This document shows positions 35,083 to 44,626 of a DNA stretch of 64,000 bases, one piece after another. The stretch is from an uncultured Actinomycetes bacterium (GTDB taxonomy: Bacteria > Actinomycetota > Acidimicrobiia > Acidimicrobiales > RAAP-2). The first letter of the stretch is position 1, and each line of letters opens with the position of its first letter. The position numbers were made by a program, and so were the translations under genes. The notes beneath the pieces are model-generated. The model was not told the DNA's origin, did not search any database, and was given only the letters and a program-made list of their open reading frames with translations. The DNA lies in contig CAIKAC010000023.1 in NCBI GenBank assembly GCA_903825305.1, forward strand, positions 146,464 to 210,463. The letters are read 5' to 3'.

Positions 35083-37545
35083 CTAGTCGATGGGTTCTTC
35101 CGAGACCACGAGCACTTCTCGAGCCTTGGAACCTGTCGAGGGACCAACAACACCTTGTTGCTCCAAGAGGTCCATCAATCGCCCGGCCCGAGCGAATCCA
35201 ACGCGGAGTTTTCGCTGCAACATCGACGTGGAGCCCAGTTGGGTTTCAATGACGATGCGTCGCGCTTGGGCCAGCAATTCATCGTCATCGTCACCACCGG
35301 CTCCACCTGAACCGAACAAGCTGCCTTGCTCGCCAGCCGAAGGGCCAACGAGCGATACAACCGACTCAGTTTCACCGCCCAGTGAGCGCCAGTACGCCAC
35401 AACTTCGCGCACTTCTTCTTCTGACACCCAGGGAGCTTGAATTCTTCTTGGAACGTTTGACGACGCTGTCAACAAGAGCATGTCACCCTTGCCGATGAGG
35501 CGTTCTGCACCTTGTTGGTCCAAAATCACTCGACTGTCAGCCAGAGAAGAAACAGAGAACGCCATCCGCGAAGGGATGTTGGCCTTGATCACTCCGGTAA
35601 TGACATTGACCGACGGTCGCTGCGTAGCCAACACCAGGTGGATACCGACAGCACGGGCCATTTGGGCGATGCGAACGACCGACTCTTCAACGTCGCGTGC
35701 CGCAACCATCATGAGGTCATTGAGCTCGTCGACGATGATGACGACGTAGGGAAGATCCTCTACCTCCTCCACCGTCTCCACCTCAATGTGGTCCGTATCT
35801 TCGCCCCGTGCCGCCAAGCGAGCCTTCTCAGCAATTGCCTCAATGGCAGCCGAATCGTCAGGTTTACCCTGTGGCTTCAACTGTCCAGCTGCTCGAGCTT
35901 GCATGTAACTCGTGATGTCTCGCACGCCATGTGAGGCAAGCAAGTCATAGCGACGTTCCATCTCCTTCACGGCCCACGCCAAAGCATTGGCTGCGAGTCG
36001 AGGATCCACTACCACTGGAGTGAGCAAGTGCGGCAGCCCGTTGTACTGACCCAATTCGACGCGCTTGGGGTCAATCAAAATCAAGCGAACTTGATCAGGT
36101 GTCGCTCGCATCAAGATGGAGGTAATCAGTGAGTTAATGGCCGAACTCTTACCAGCACCGGTTGCACCTGAAATCAAGAGGTGAGGAAAGCCCGAAAGCG
36201 GCTCCATCACCGTGCGGCCTGCGATATCTCTACCGATTGCCACTGACAAGGGATTGGGATCTGATTTTGCTTCCTTAGAGCTCAGCAAGTCACCAAGCGA
36301 TACCAACTGGCGTTGCCGATTTGGTACTTCCACGCCAATGGCCGAACGGCCCGGGATGGGTGCCAAGATTCGAACGTCTGGCGAAGCCATGGCATAGGCA
36401 ATGTCCTTCGACAATCCCGTAACCTTGGCCACTTTGACTGCCGGTCCGAGTTCCAACTCATAGCGAGTCACCGTTGGCCCAACGGTAAAGCCAACGAGCG
36501 TCGTCTCCACGCCGTGAGAGGCCAAGGCCGCGACGAGTTGTTGACCTGCTGCTTCAACCGCGCGCTGGTCGTGCTTGAGAATTTGACTGCGCTGCAGGAT
36601 CGATAGAGATGGCAACTTCCAGGTCTTTTTCTTATTGCCTCTGCTTGTCGTTCTTGAACTTGTAACCGCTGTATCGGCCGCGGGCACTTCGCTTGCCCCG
36701 ACGAACGCTGCTGGTTCTTCATCAGGGACGAGTGGCGTCGAGCGCTCGCCCACCTCCTCAAGATCGCGATCTTGGTCATAGATGCCACCGGGCTCAACGA
36801 GTAGCTCCGGCTCATCGAAATCGAAGGCCTCGAGGTCATCGGGATCGGCCACCACAAAACCATCGGGGACCTCTGCAGCGCGCCGTTGCTCTCGAACGGG
36901 CTCTACCCACGCTTCCTTGACCTTGTCAGAAAGGTCTCCCCCGGTCCACCAGCGACGCGCCATCGACGCCATCCAACTCACCGATGCGCCGAGTTTCTGC
37001 CCAAGGACCTTGAGCGGCAATCCCGTGATCAACACCAAGGACACGAACAGAGCGACGAGCAAGATAATGGCCGCCCCGAGTCCGCCAACGCCGGCAGCCA
37101 GGGTGTGGCCGATAAGAGCTCCGAGGTATCCCCCAGCAGCACGAAGCTCTTGTGTGGGTGCGCTCAGCGATGGTCGTCCGCCACTGAGGCCAAAGAGTCC
37201 CGACACCGCTCCGAGGGCAATTGCTCCGCCAATCCAAATTCGTCGCAATTCGACGTCTTCGCGGTTAACAAACAGCATGCTTGCGGCGAATCCGGTGAGA
37301 AGCGGGAGCAAATACCGCTCTTGGCCGAAAAGGTCAGCGAGTCCCGTATTCAGAGCACGGCCAACCGGCCCCAAGGTATTGAACCAAATGGCCAATACGA
37401 GGAGCAGGGTCAGGGTGCCGAGCCCAATGGCGGTTAAATCAACGGCATGGCGCGACAAAATACCCGGTTCTGGCGCTTTGGCTTTGGCCTTGGCGCGAGA
37501 TGCGGGAGCTTTCTTTGCTGCGTGCTTGGGGCGAGATGATGCCAC
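35083..37545 (-). CDS. ftsK: DNA translocase FtsK/SpoIIIE
   Basis: Septum-located motor that pumps chromosome ends apart at cell division. The 820-residue protein has an N-terminal basic stretch, four or five membrane helices (about 30-190), a polar acidic linker (about 210-310), the alpha/beta motor domain with Walker A SGATGAGKSS and Walker B VVIIVDELNDL, and the C-terminal winged-helix gamma domain (about 735-810) that reads polar sequences. GTG start. The linker is shorter than in E. coli FtsK, as usual for the SpoIIIE-like branch. Confidence 0.95.
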   Translation of the reverse strand: MASSRPKHAAKKAPASRAKAKAKAPEPGILSRHAVDLTAIGLGTLTLLLVLAIWFNTLGPVGRALNTGLADLFGQERYLLPLLTGFAASMLFVNREDVELRRIWIGGAIALGAVSGLFGLSGGRPSLSAPTQELRAAGGYLGALIGHTLAAGVGGLGAAIILLVALFVSLVLITGLPLKVLGQKLGASVSWMASMARRWWTGGDLSDKVKEAWVEPVREQRRAAEVPDGFVVADPDDLEAFDFDEPELLVEPGGIYDQDRDLEEVGERSTPLVPDEEPAAFVGASEVPAADTAVTSSRTTSRGNKKKTWKLPSLSILQRSQILKHDQRAVEAAGQQLVAALASHGVETTLVGFTVGPTVTRYELELGPAVKVAKVTGLSKDIAYAMASPDVRILAPIPGRSAIGVEVPNRQRQLVSLGDLLSSKEAKSDPNPLSVAIGRDIAGRTVMEPLSGFPHLLISGATGAGKSSAINSLITSILMRATPDQVRLILIDPKRVELGQYNGLPHLLTPVVVDPRLAANALAWAVKEMERRYDLLASHGVRDITSYMQARAAGQLKPQGKPDDSAAIEAIAEKARLAARGEDTDHIEVETVEEVEDLPYVVIIVDELNDLMMVAARDVEESVVRIAQMARAVGIHLVLATQRPSVNVITGVIKANIPSRMAFSVSSLADSRVILDQQGAERLIGKGDMLLLTASSNVPRRIQAPWVSEEEVREVVAYWRSLGGETESVVSLVGPSAGEQGSLFGSGGAGGDDDDELLAQARRIVIETQLGSTSMLQRKLRVGFARAGRLMDLLEQQGVVGPSTGSKAREVLVVSEEPID

Positions 37546-37625
37546 GATGGCTTCAACGCTAACGCTTAGGTGACCTCAAGAGGAGGACGCCCCCGATAAC
37601 CTCGATCCTGAGCTCAAGGAGATTC

Positions 37626-38393
37626 ATGCCCGTCAATGAAAAGACCGCTGCCCTGCTCGAGAGGCTCGGTGCCAATTTGGTTCCCCTCGTTCTCATTCGA
37701 CGAGAAATCCTCAGCCGCTGCATCATCGAACTCGAGTTTGCTGGCCCCGTTGAGGACCTTGTTGGTAAGCCCGGCAACGACGTCATGGTTGATATCCCAA
37801 CCACCGATCCAGATGTTCAAGCTCGGCGTCGCTACAGCATCCGCAGTATTGACGTCACGCAACAGCGCATGCGGCTCTGGATTGAAACCAGTTCAGGTGG
37901 GCCGGGCGCCACTTGGGCTCAGCAATTGCCCACCGGTGCTGCCATCGAGGTAATTGGACCCCGCGGTCAGATTTCTCTAGACCTTGAAGCTGATTGGCAT
38001 TGCTTTGTTGGTGACATGACCTTTGTGTCAGCCGCCTACGCCATGGCTGAAGCCATTGAACCTCCTGGTCAAGCCCTATTTGTCATCGAAGTAGAAGAAA
38101 CAGAGGACCTCGTCCTTCCTCAGTTGGGTGACGACATTGCCGTGACCGTGGTGGCGGTAGATCGCGCTGGTCGCCTCCCCAATGATCCATCTGGACTTCT
38201 CGCTGCATTTGCTGCCCTGGAATTACCCGAACTCGATGGCCACCTGTACTTCGGGGGTGAACTACGGGTCGTCGCTGCGCTTCGCAATGCAGCCAAGGAG
38301 CGGGGGCTCAGCGACGAACAGATCAGTTCTAAGCCCTACTGGCGGTACGGGGTTGCCAACTTGCCCCACGGGGAACCCAAAAAAGACAGCTAG
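37626..38393 (+). CDS. siderophore-interacting-type FAD-binding reductase
   Basis: A 255-residue flavoprotein of the SIP family (ViuB-like), which reduces ferric siderophores using NAD(P)H. An N-terminal FAD-binding barrel carries the RRYSIRSID flavin motif at about 68-76; the C-terminal NAD(P)H-binding half ends with the KPYWRYG segment typical of the family. AAGGAG precedes the ATG. No siderophore or iron-uptake gene is nearby, so the specific electron acceptor is unknown. Its TAG stop shares the bases CTAG with the stop of the convergent RNase J gene. Confidence 0.85.
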   Translation: MPVNEKTAALLERLGANLVPLVLIRREILSRCIIELEFAGPVEDLVGKPGNDVMVDIPTTDPDVQARRRYSIRSIDVTQQRMRLWIETSSGGPGATWAQQLPTGAAIEVIGPRGQISLDLEADWHCFVGDMTFVSAAYAMAEAIEPPGQALFVIEVEETEDLVLPQLGDDIAVTVVAVDRAGRLPNDPSGLLAAFAALELPELDGHLYFGGELRVVAALRNAAKERGLSDEQISSKPYWRYGVANLPHGEPKKDS

Positions 38394-40057
38394 ACGCCGA
38401 CGATCACAGGCACGATCATGGCCTTGCGGCGCATTTTGGTGCCCACAAAGCGCCCCAGCGCTCGACGCGCAACTTTGGTGAGGGCGTCTTTGTCTGTGGC
38501 CGGATCCCGAAGGGCACTCCGCACCGCTGCAGCAACGGTTTCCACGCCCTCGGAGGCCAGCATTTGCTCTGCAGCTTCAGCTTTCCATCCACGAGTGATG
38601 ATCTCAGGTTCGGTGACGAGATCTCTTGCCTCGAGATCAACCGTTACCACCACCATCACGAGCCCTTCGGTGGCGAGCACCTGGCGATCTCGCAAGATGC
38701 CATGGTCCACATCGCCATCCGCACCATCGACATAGAGATACCCGGAGGGCACATGACCTTCGCTTCGAATGCCTCGCTCATCCAAGACGACAACGTCACC
38801 ATCTAGTGCCAGCAACGTATTCGACGAGGTCATACCCATCGAGTGGGCAAGTTGCCGATGATGAAAGAGGTGACGATACTCACCGTGGACGGGAACGAAA
38901 TACTCAGGTTTGGTAACACTGTGAAGTATGGAGAGTTCACCACGACGGGCATGGCCTGAAACGTGTACCGCATGGTTGCCTGAGTGGATGACTTCACATC
39001 CATGGCGGTGGAGTTGATCAATCACGCGACCCACACCCCACTCATTGCCGGGAATGGGATGCGCCGAGATCACCACTACGTCATGATCACTGAGTTCGAT
39101 GAAACGAGATTGCCCCGACGCCATAAGCGAGAGTGCCGCCATGGGCTCACCTTGGGATCCGGTAGAGATCACACAGATCTGAGATGGGTCGTAGTTATCG
39201 ATCGTCGTGATGTCAATCAACGTGCCCTCGGGAACGCTCAAGATGCCAAGCCTGCGCGCAAGCTCAACGTTATTTTGCATGGATCGGCCCAGGGTTGCCA
39301 CTTTTCGACCACACGACACGGCTGCGTCAACGATTTGCTGAATGCGGTGCAAGTGACTTGCGAAACATGCACAGATGATGCGCTTGTCCGTACGCGTTAG
39401 GAAAATACCCCGAAGTACGGCACCAACGTCCGTTTCTGAGGCGGTAAAGCCTTCTTCTTCTGCATTCGTTGAATCCGCCAACAGCAGGCGAATGCCTTTG
39501 GTGTTTGCCAATTCTCCGAAGCGTGCCAAGTTGGTTCTGCGGCCATCAACTGGTTGGAGGTCAATCTTAAAGTCACCTGAATGCAGCACCACGCCTTGGG
39601 GTGTGTGAAAGGCAATGGCATGTGCGCTTGGTACTGAGTGGGTCACCGCGATGAACTCGACATCGCAGGGTCCGATCCGCAACGTTTCCCCGTCAGCGAC
39701 TTCCACGAATTGTGCTTGATCAGACAAGCCAGCTTCTCGCACCCGATGGCTCGCAATTCCGATGGACAGTGCCGATCCATAGATCGGGGCCGAGAGGTCA
39801 CGCAAGAGATAGCTCAATCCGCCGACATGGTCTTCATGACCATGCGTGAGCACAATTCCATCAACGCGATCAGCATTCTCACGCAGGTATGTGAAATCCG
39901 GCAAGACGAGATCAACGCCGGGCATATCTGCTTCAGGGAACATGATGCCCACGTCGATAATGATCAAGCGTCCTGCTACTTCTATCGCAGCACAATTTCT
40001 GCCGATTTCGCCGAGTCCACCAAAAAATATGACCCGAAGGGCGTCCGCCTCAGCCAT
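38390..40057 (-). CDS. rnj: ribonuclease J
   Basis: Metallo-beta-lactamase-fold RNase with 5'-3' exo and endonuclease activity in mRNA decay and rRNA processing. The 555-residue protein has the HxHxDH signature as His72-Gly-His74-Glu-Asp76-His77, the beta-CASP domain with ADSTNAE and the C-terminal oligomerisation domain. ATG 40057 gives the normal N-terminus (FFGGLGEIGRN near residue 11) and overlaps the dapA end by 8 bases; a longer frame up to 40228 lies wholly within dapA. dapA-rnj is the mycobacterial order. Confidence 0.95.
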   Translation of the reverse strand: MAEADALRVIFFGGLGEIGRNCAAIEVAGRLIIIDVGIMFPEADMPGVDLVLPDFTYLRENADRVDGIVLTHGHEDHVGGLSYLLRDLSAPIYGSALSIGIASHRVREAGLSDQAQFVEVADGETLRIGPCDVEFIAVTHSVPSAHAIAFHTPQGVVLHSGDFKIDLQPVDGRRTNLARFGELANTKGIRLLLADSTNAEEEGFTASETDVGAVLRGIFLTRTDKRIICACFASHLHRIQQIVDAAVSCGRKVATLGRSMQNNVELARRLGILSVPEGTLIDITTIDNYDPSQICVISTGSQGEPMAALSLMASGQSRFIELSDHDVVVISAHPIPGNEWGVGRVIDQLHRHGCEVIHSGNHAVHVSGHARRGELSILHSVTKPEYFVPVHGEYRHLFHHRQLAHSMGMTSSNTLLALDGDVVVLDERGIRSEGHVPSGYLYVDGADGDVDHGILRDRQVLATEGLVMVVVTVDLEARDLVTEPEIITRGWKAEAAEQMLASEGVETVAAAVRSALRDPATDKDALTKVARRALGRFVGTKMRRKAMIVPVIVGV

Positions 40058-40964
40058 TGATGAGGCCGAGCTCAACACACAGGGCTCGAGCGGCTGCATC
40101 GAGGGCGGCATCGGCCTCCCCCATGGGCAACCGACACTGGCCGCCAGGGAGTCCCAACGCGCGCAATATGGCCTTCGTCGGAATAGGGTTCGGCCAGTCC
40201 AGTTGCGATTCGAAGCGATAGGACGCAAGCAGTCCTTGATTCATCGCCACCGCCTCTGCCAGATTCCCCGATACCAACGCTTCCATGGATGCTCCCATTT
40301 GGGCTCCCACCCAATGAGAAGCCACCGAAATCACGCCCACCGCCCCAACGCTCATTAACGGGATGATGAGTCCGTCATCGCCCGCATACACTTCGAAATC
40401 GCAACTGGCTTGGCGAATGAATTCCGCCGTCGAGGCCACGTCCCCCGCTGCATCTTTAAGCGCCACAATGTTGGCGTGAGATTTGGCCAAAGCGAGAACA
40501 GTCTCGCTTTCAATTTTTCGTCCCGTTCGAATGGGGATGTCGTAGAGCACGACGGGCAAGTCTGTAGCTTCAGCAATCGCGCCGAAGTGTCCGAGAAGTC
40601 CTCGTTGACTTGGCCGGTTGTAATACGGCGTTACCGCCAACACGCCAGCGGCACCAATGTCGCGCGCACGCTTCGTGAGGCCAACCGAGTGGGCCGTGTC
40701 ATTCGTCGTGGTGCCAGCCAATACCGGAACGGTGACCGAAGCCGCGACAGCCTCAATGAGATCCATGCGTTCTTCGTCAGTGAGCACCGGTGCTTCGCCA
40801 GTCGTTCCGGCCACGACGAGTCCATCCGAACCATTGGCGACCAACCACCGAGCCAGCGTGGCGGCTCCGTCCAGATCGAGCACGCCATTGCCGTCAAACG
40901 GAGTCACCATTGCGGTGAGGACGCGTCCAAATCGAGGGGTTGCAACAGACATCGTGCTGCTCAT
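40050..40964 (-). CDS. dapA: 4-hydroxy-tetrahydrodipicolinate synthase
   Basis: Condenses pyruvate and aspartate semialdehyde, the first committed step to diaminopimelate and lysine. The 304-residue TIM-barrel enzyme has the GTTGE motif (53-57), the catalytic Tyr141 (VVLYDIP) and the Schiff-base Lys170 (VALKDAAGD). Overlaps rnj by 8 bases. Together with dapB 30 bases upstream it begins the pathway completed by dapD, dapC, dapE and dapF 10-20 kb away. Confidence 0.95.
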   Translation of the reverse strand: MSSTMSVATPRFGRVLTAMVTPFDGNGVLDLDGAATLARWLVANGSDGLVVAGTTGEAPVLTDEERMDLIEAVAASVTVPVLAGTTTNDTAHSVGLTKRARDIGAAGVLAVTPYYNRPSQRGLLGHFGAIAEATDLPVVLYDIPIRTGRKIESETVLALAKSHANIVALKDAAGDVASTAEFIRQASCDFEVYAGDDGLIIPLMSVGAVGVISVASHWVGAQMGASMEALVSGNLAEAVAMNQGLLASYRFESQLDWPNPIPTKAILRALGLPGGQCRLPMGEADAALDAAARALCVELGLING

Positions 40965-40994
40965 GCTACCGCCCCTATCTCAGGGCCTCCGGCA

Positions 40995-41768
40995 TTACAC
41001 CAACAGCGAATCGATACCCCTGGTGAGACCCTTCAGTGAACTCACGTGGCGTACCGCAAGGACAACGCCTGCCATAAACGATGATCGATCCGTGGAATCG
41101 TGCCGGATTGAGAGCGTTTGGCCTTGGTCGCCGAGGATCACCTCTTCATGGGCAACAAATCCTGGAAGCCGAACGGAGTGAATGTGGATGCCTCCTGGAC
41201 CGAGCGCACCTCGTGCGCCCTCCAGTAGTTCTTGTTCAGTTGGATCCACTATCGGAGCGCACCCCGCCGCCTGGCGACTTTGGGCAATACGTTGCGCCGT
41301 TACTACGGCGGTTCCTGACGGAGCGTCGCGCTTCTCATTGTGGTGAAGTTCAATGATCTCAACCGAAGAGAAATGCGGTGCCGCAAGCGCCGCAAACTTC
41401 ATCAGCAGCACCGCCCCGATTGCGAAATTCGCAGCCACGATGGCAGCTGCGGAGCCTTCATCGCAGGCACGGGAAATGGCGTCAAAATCCTCCTCGCTCA
41501 GGCCAGTCGTGCCAGATACGACATGGATGCCTTGAGCCAAGAGAGCCGGAATGTGGTCGCGCGCAGCGCTTGCAATGGTGAAATCAATCGCCACATCAAC
41601 CTCGGGAAGGCCAAGGATTGAGTCGCTTCGATGTAGCGCATCAGGACCGGGGATAGTTGACGGGTTTTGGTCGATTCCAGCGACGAGCGTCAGGTCAGAA
41701 GACGCCTCGACTGCAGCTACGACTGCTCTTCCCATCTTGCCATTGGCACCTAGCACCGCTACACGCAT
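40995..41768 (-). CDS. dapB: 4-hydroxy-tetrahydrodipicolinate reductase
   Basis: NAD(P)H-dependent reductase that gives tetrahydrodipicolinate. The 257-residue protein has the nucleotide-binding GANGKMGRAV at 8-17, the catalytic segment ELHHNEKRDAPSGTA (His pair and Lys) and the GxxAPN-type segment replaced by a family-typical variant. The start ATG has TAGGGT 6 bases upstream. First gene of dapB-dapA-rnj. Confidence 0.95.
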   Translation of the reverse strand: MRVAVLGANGKMGRAVVAAVEASSDLTLVAGIDQNPSTIPGPDALHRSDSILGLPEVDVAIDFTIASAARDHIPALLAQGIHVVSGTTGLSEEDFDAISRACDEGSAAAIVAANFAIGAVLLMKFAALAAPHFSSVEIIELHHNEKRDAPSGTAVVTAQRIAQSRQAAGCAPIVDPTEQELLEGARGALGPGGIHIHSVRLPGFVAHEEVILGDQGQTLSIRHDSTDRSSFMAGVVLAVRHVSSLKGLTRGIDSLLV

Positions 41769-41774
41769 GCTTTG

Positions 41775-41780
41775 ACCCTA
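41775..41780 (-). promoter_or_regulatory. -10-like hexamer, leaderless start of dapB
   Basis: TAGGGT on the minus strand, 6 bases before the ATG at 41768; the same hexamer and spacing as thrB. Confidence 0.5.
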
Positions 41781-41783
41781 GCC

Positions 41784-44534
41784 TCAGCCTCTGAGTCGGC
41801 GACGAATGATCCACGCCAGCACCAGCGCTCCAAGGAACGAGGCCATGCCGATGGCGCTAGCGACGAGGCCCAATGTCAAGTGTGGCGCTCGGTACGACAA
41901 GGCGACGGTCCATGATCCGCGAGGAATGGCAACACTTTGGATGCTGTTCATGCTTTGAACAGGCACAGTTCGACTCAAGCCACCCGAACGCGGAGTAATG
42001 GTGGCGCTCCAGCCAGGCAACGACGACTCTGAGAAATACAGTGTCGTCGGTGTCGTTGCCTCAACAACTGCACGTTCGCTGCCGTAGGGACTCATAGACG
42101 AGGAGATCACCGCTCCTGATTGCATCCATGCCATGGGTCTCACCGTGGGGGCCTTAAAGATCGACCCGTTGGTTGCCATGCGGGTGAGTCGCCAACTCGA
42201 CATATCCATCACGTCCTGCATGCCGCCGCTGAGCATCCAATACCGGGTTGGCCCTGCCGTCGTTACTTGGGTTGCATCGCCGATTTGGACCAGATTGTCA
42301 GTGACAGAGCCTCTCGCTACCACCTTCATCTCAACGGCGTAAGGATTGCCAGCCACGGAGATGCCAACGCCACCAATAATTGCTGTTGAGGTTTGCTTAG
42401 GTATGAACCACGGACCGAGATAGCCATCAGGCCCCGACACATTTCGCAACATCACGGTCACATCAGATGGCGTCATGCCAGAAGCAAGATCCACTTCGAC
42501 AGAAACCTTCGCGACTGATAACGCTGTACCGAAGTAGAAAGTCCTCACGCCATGCTTCGTCGGATTCGGTAAACCAATGCAATAGGGCTGGGCGGAGACG
42601 ACATTGGCCTGACCAGGCGAATACCCTTGAATGAGCTGTTCAGAGCCAATGAACATCGAGGCGAGTCGAAGATCTTTGAAGTTGCCGTAGGCAAACTGAC
42701 ACGCTCCAAGTGTTTGTTGTGTGTGGTCGTTGGCGATGGCGCTGTAGTTGCTTGCGATGAGCGATCCGTAACCTTGAACACTCGGCATCTGGGTAAACAC
42801 GTTGAGATTCGGCATGCCAAGGGCGACCGCGTCATCAATGTTGGCCCCCGGGTTATCAACGATGGCAAATCTGCCCTGCGTGCCGAGATAACTCAGTGCA
42901 TAACTCCTCGATGGCGTTACTTGCGCGTTTCCTGAGGTCAATCCTGTGGTGGCGAACGCCACGAAAAACACAAGGTCGGCCATCAACACCGAACACAGAG
43001 CAAAGGACCTCCCGCGGCGAGACATCTTCGAAGCCCACAGCACTACTGCCAAAGTGATCAGCGTCAGGACAAGATCAACGAGATAGATCCCTTTGAGGTG
43101 GGTTGCCCCGACTGCCTGAGCAGCCACGTCGAGGTGGTCCATGACGTGAAAGGGTCCTGCGACAACCGCGAGGAGACTCAGTATCACGAGGGCAAGCGGA
43201 GCGACGCTCAGCCACCGTCGCCACGAAGTGAGAGAGATATCGGCCCTTCGGCCTTCGATGAATCCTTGAGCGAACCAGCCGACCAATAAGGCTCCAGCCA
43301 AATCGAAGAAAATAATGCTTCGGCTCTGAAGGCGCGTTTTGCCCCATAGGGGAATTGCGTAGAACACATGTCCGAGTGGCGTCACCCCAGCCGTAGCGAG
43401 CAAAAGCCCAGCAATCGCCAACCCCACGAACAGCCAGAGGTAGCGAGGCCCCCGCCATGAGCCGCGACGAAGCAATTGCAGGGCTCCAGCGCTCACCGCG
43501 ACAAGGCCGATGAGGCCGATGTAGCCCGTCACTTCTGGCAAGTTGTAATCAGCAAAAAAGCCCTGTTGCCCCAACACCCCATTGGTTCCGTAGAACAAGG
43601 GCATACCAAGCAGCACGAGGTGATGGAGTGCTGTCGAGCCAGTGGTGAAAAACCAGTAGTTCTCATCTGATCGTTGCGAGATCCCGATGAAGGCGTAGCC
43701 CGGCAGTAGTTGGATCGCACCAATCAAAGTGCCCCATAAGGCTGCGATGCCATAGGCGGCCAGCGTCCACACGCTGCGCCATCCACGATGACCTCGCGCC
43801 ACCCATGCGCCATAGATTCCGACCAGCAAACCAATCATCTCAAGATCGGCAATAGCCCGGGGCTCACCGGTCAGCATCACGAGTGCGGTTACCGCACCGA
43901 GACCAAGTACTGGCCACAGGACCGACAAGGTGCCAGCCTTATCGAAGCTGAACGAAGGATGTCGCAGCCGATCGGCAATCATCACCATGGCAAGCAACGC
44001 CCAAGGAAGCAAGCCCTGGCCTTGGATGACACCTAAGTGCACCATCTGGCCCCATTGGGCCCCCATAAATGTGAACACCAAACCAGCGAGCAGAGAACCC
44101 TGAGTGGAAATGCCAAAGTACCGTGCGACTAGGTAGACGCCAATACCGGCTGCCCAGTAACACGCCATCATGTTGATAGTCCAGATCAATACCCCTGGCA
44201 AAAAGGCAAAGGGGATGGTGAGCGGAAACAGAGAACCTGCGTTCATGGCACCGAGCAGCGGTGTGCCGCTAAAGCTCAGAGGATTCCACAGAGGTAAATG
44301 ACCAGCTGCAAGTTGTTGACCCGAGAGAACCCGCAATGGGTAATTCTGGATCAAATTGTCAGCCGATATTGATGGATGGCCAAGGAGTGCGGGAATCGAA
44401 AAGATCACCCCAACGCTCAGGAACAGCGTTGCGAGGGCCCACCAATCTCCCCGCGAGACGATGAGCTGAGCAAGCCGAACAGGACCATAGGGATGCGCGC
44501 CTTGTGCTCGCTGCTCTGCTTGGGTCATCGTCAT
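41784..44534 (-). CDS. large YfhO-like multi-pass membrane protein
   Basis: A 916-residue protein with about 13 membrane helices in the first 540 residues, a long extracytoplasmic beta-rich region (about 540-870) and a final membrane helix with basic tail (about 885-912). The NLIQNYPLR and LPLWNPLSFSGTPLL segments after the first helix resemble the YfhO family, which are GT-C-like proteins linked to glycosylation of envelope polymers. The substrate is unknown. ATG 44534 is chosen because an upstream in-frame start lies within the terminator hairpin of pnp. It is the only clearly accessory-looking gene in the housekeeping block between dapB and pnp. Confidence 0.8.
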   Translation of the reverse strand: MTMTQAEQRAQGAHPYGPVRLAQLIVSRGDWWALATLFLSVGVIFSIPALLGHPSISADNLIQNYPLRVLSGQQLAAGHLPLWNPLSFSGTPLLGAMNAGSLFPLTIPFAFLPGVLIWTINMMACYWAAGIGVYLVARYFGISTQGSLLAGLVFTFMGAQWGQMVHLGVIQGQGLLPWALLAMVMIADRLRHPSFSFDKAGTLSVLWPVLGLGAVTALVMLTGEPRAIADLEMIGLLVGIYGAWVARGHRGWRSVWTLAAYGIAALWGTLIGAIQLLPGYAFIGISQRSDENYWFFTTGSTALHHLVLLGMPLFYGTNGVLGQQGFFADYNLPEVTGYIGLIGLVAVSAGALQLLRRGSWRGPRYLWLFVGLAIAGLLLATAGVTPLGHVFYAIPLWGKTRLQSRSIIFFDLAGALLVGWFAQGFIEGRRADISLTSWRRWLSVAPLALVILSLLAVVAGPFHVMDHLDVAAQAVGATHLKGIYLVDLVLTLITLAVVLWASKMSRRGRSFALCSVLMADLVFFVAFATTGLTSGNAQVTPSRSYALSYLGTQGRFAIVDNPGANIDDAVALGMPNLNVFTQMPSVQGYGSLIASNYSAIANDHTQQTLGACQFAYGNFKDLRLASMFIGSEQLIQGYSPGQANVVSAQPYCIGLPNPTKHGVRTFYFGTALSVAKVSVEVDLASGMTPSDVTVMLRNVSGPDGYLGPWFIPKQTSTAIIGGVGISVAGNPYAVEMKVVARGSVTDNLVQIGDATQVTTAGPTRYWMLSGGMQDVMDMSSWRLTRMATNGSIFKAPTVRPMAWMQSGAVISSSMSPYGSERAVVEATTPTTLYFSESSLPGWSATITPRSGGLSRTVPVQSMNSIQSVAIPRGSWTVALSYRAPHLTLGLVASAIGMASFLGALVLAWIIRRRLRG

Positions 44535-44559
44535 TGAAGATCCATTCTTACCGGTAAAC

Positions 44560-44593
44560 GGAAACAACCCGGACGTTTGTCCGGGTTGTTTCC
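44560..44593 (-). terminator. strong hairpin after pnp
   Basis: Perfect 15-base stem (ggaaacaacccggac with its complement) around a 4-base loop, 33 bases beyond the pnp stop. No long T run follows on the minus strand, as is common in actinobacterial terminators. It may also protect the 3' end of the pnp message. Confidence 0.75.
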
Positions 44594-44626
44594 GCGAGAA
44601 GGCTCCTCCGCCCTCTTAGAATTTCT

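Noticed and set aside
37559-37862. small minus-strand frames next to ftsK
   Set aside because: They overlap the start of the SIP-family gene in antisense and have no ribosome-binding site or similarity.
40058-40228. 57-codon N-terminal extension of RNase J
   Set aside because: It lies entirely inside dapA and has no resemblance to RNase J; the ATG at 40057 gives the normal start.
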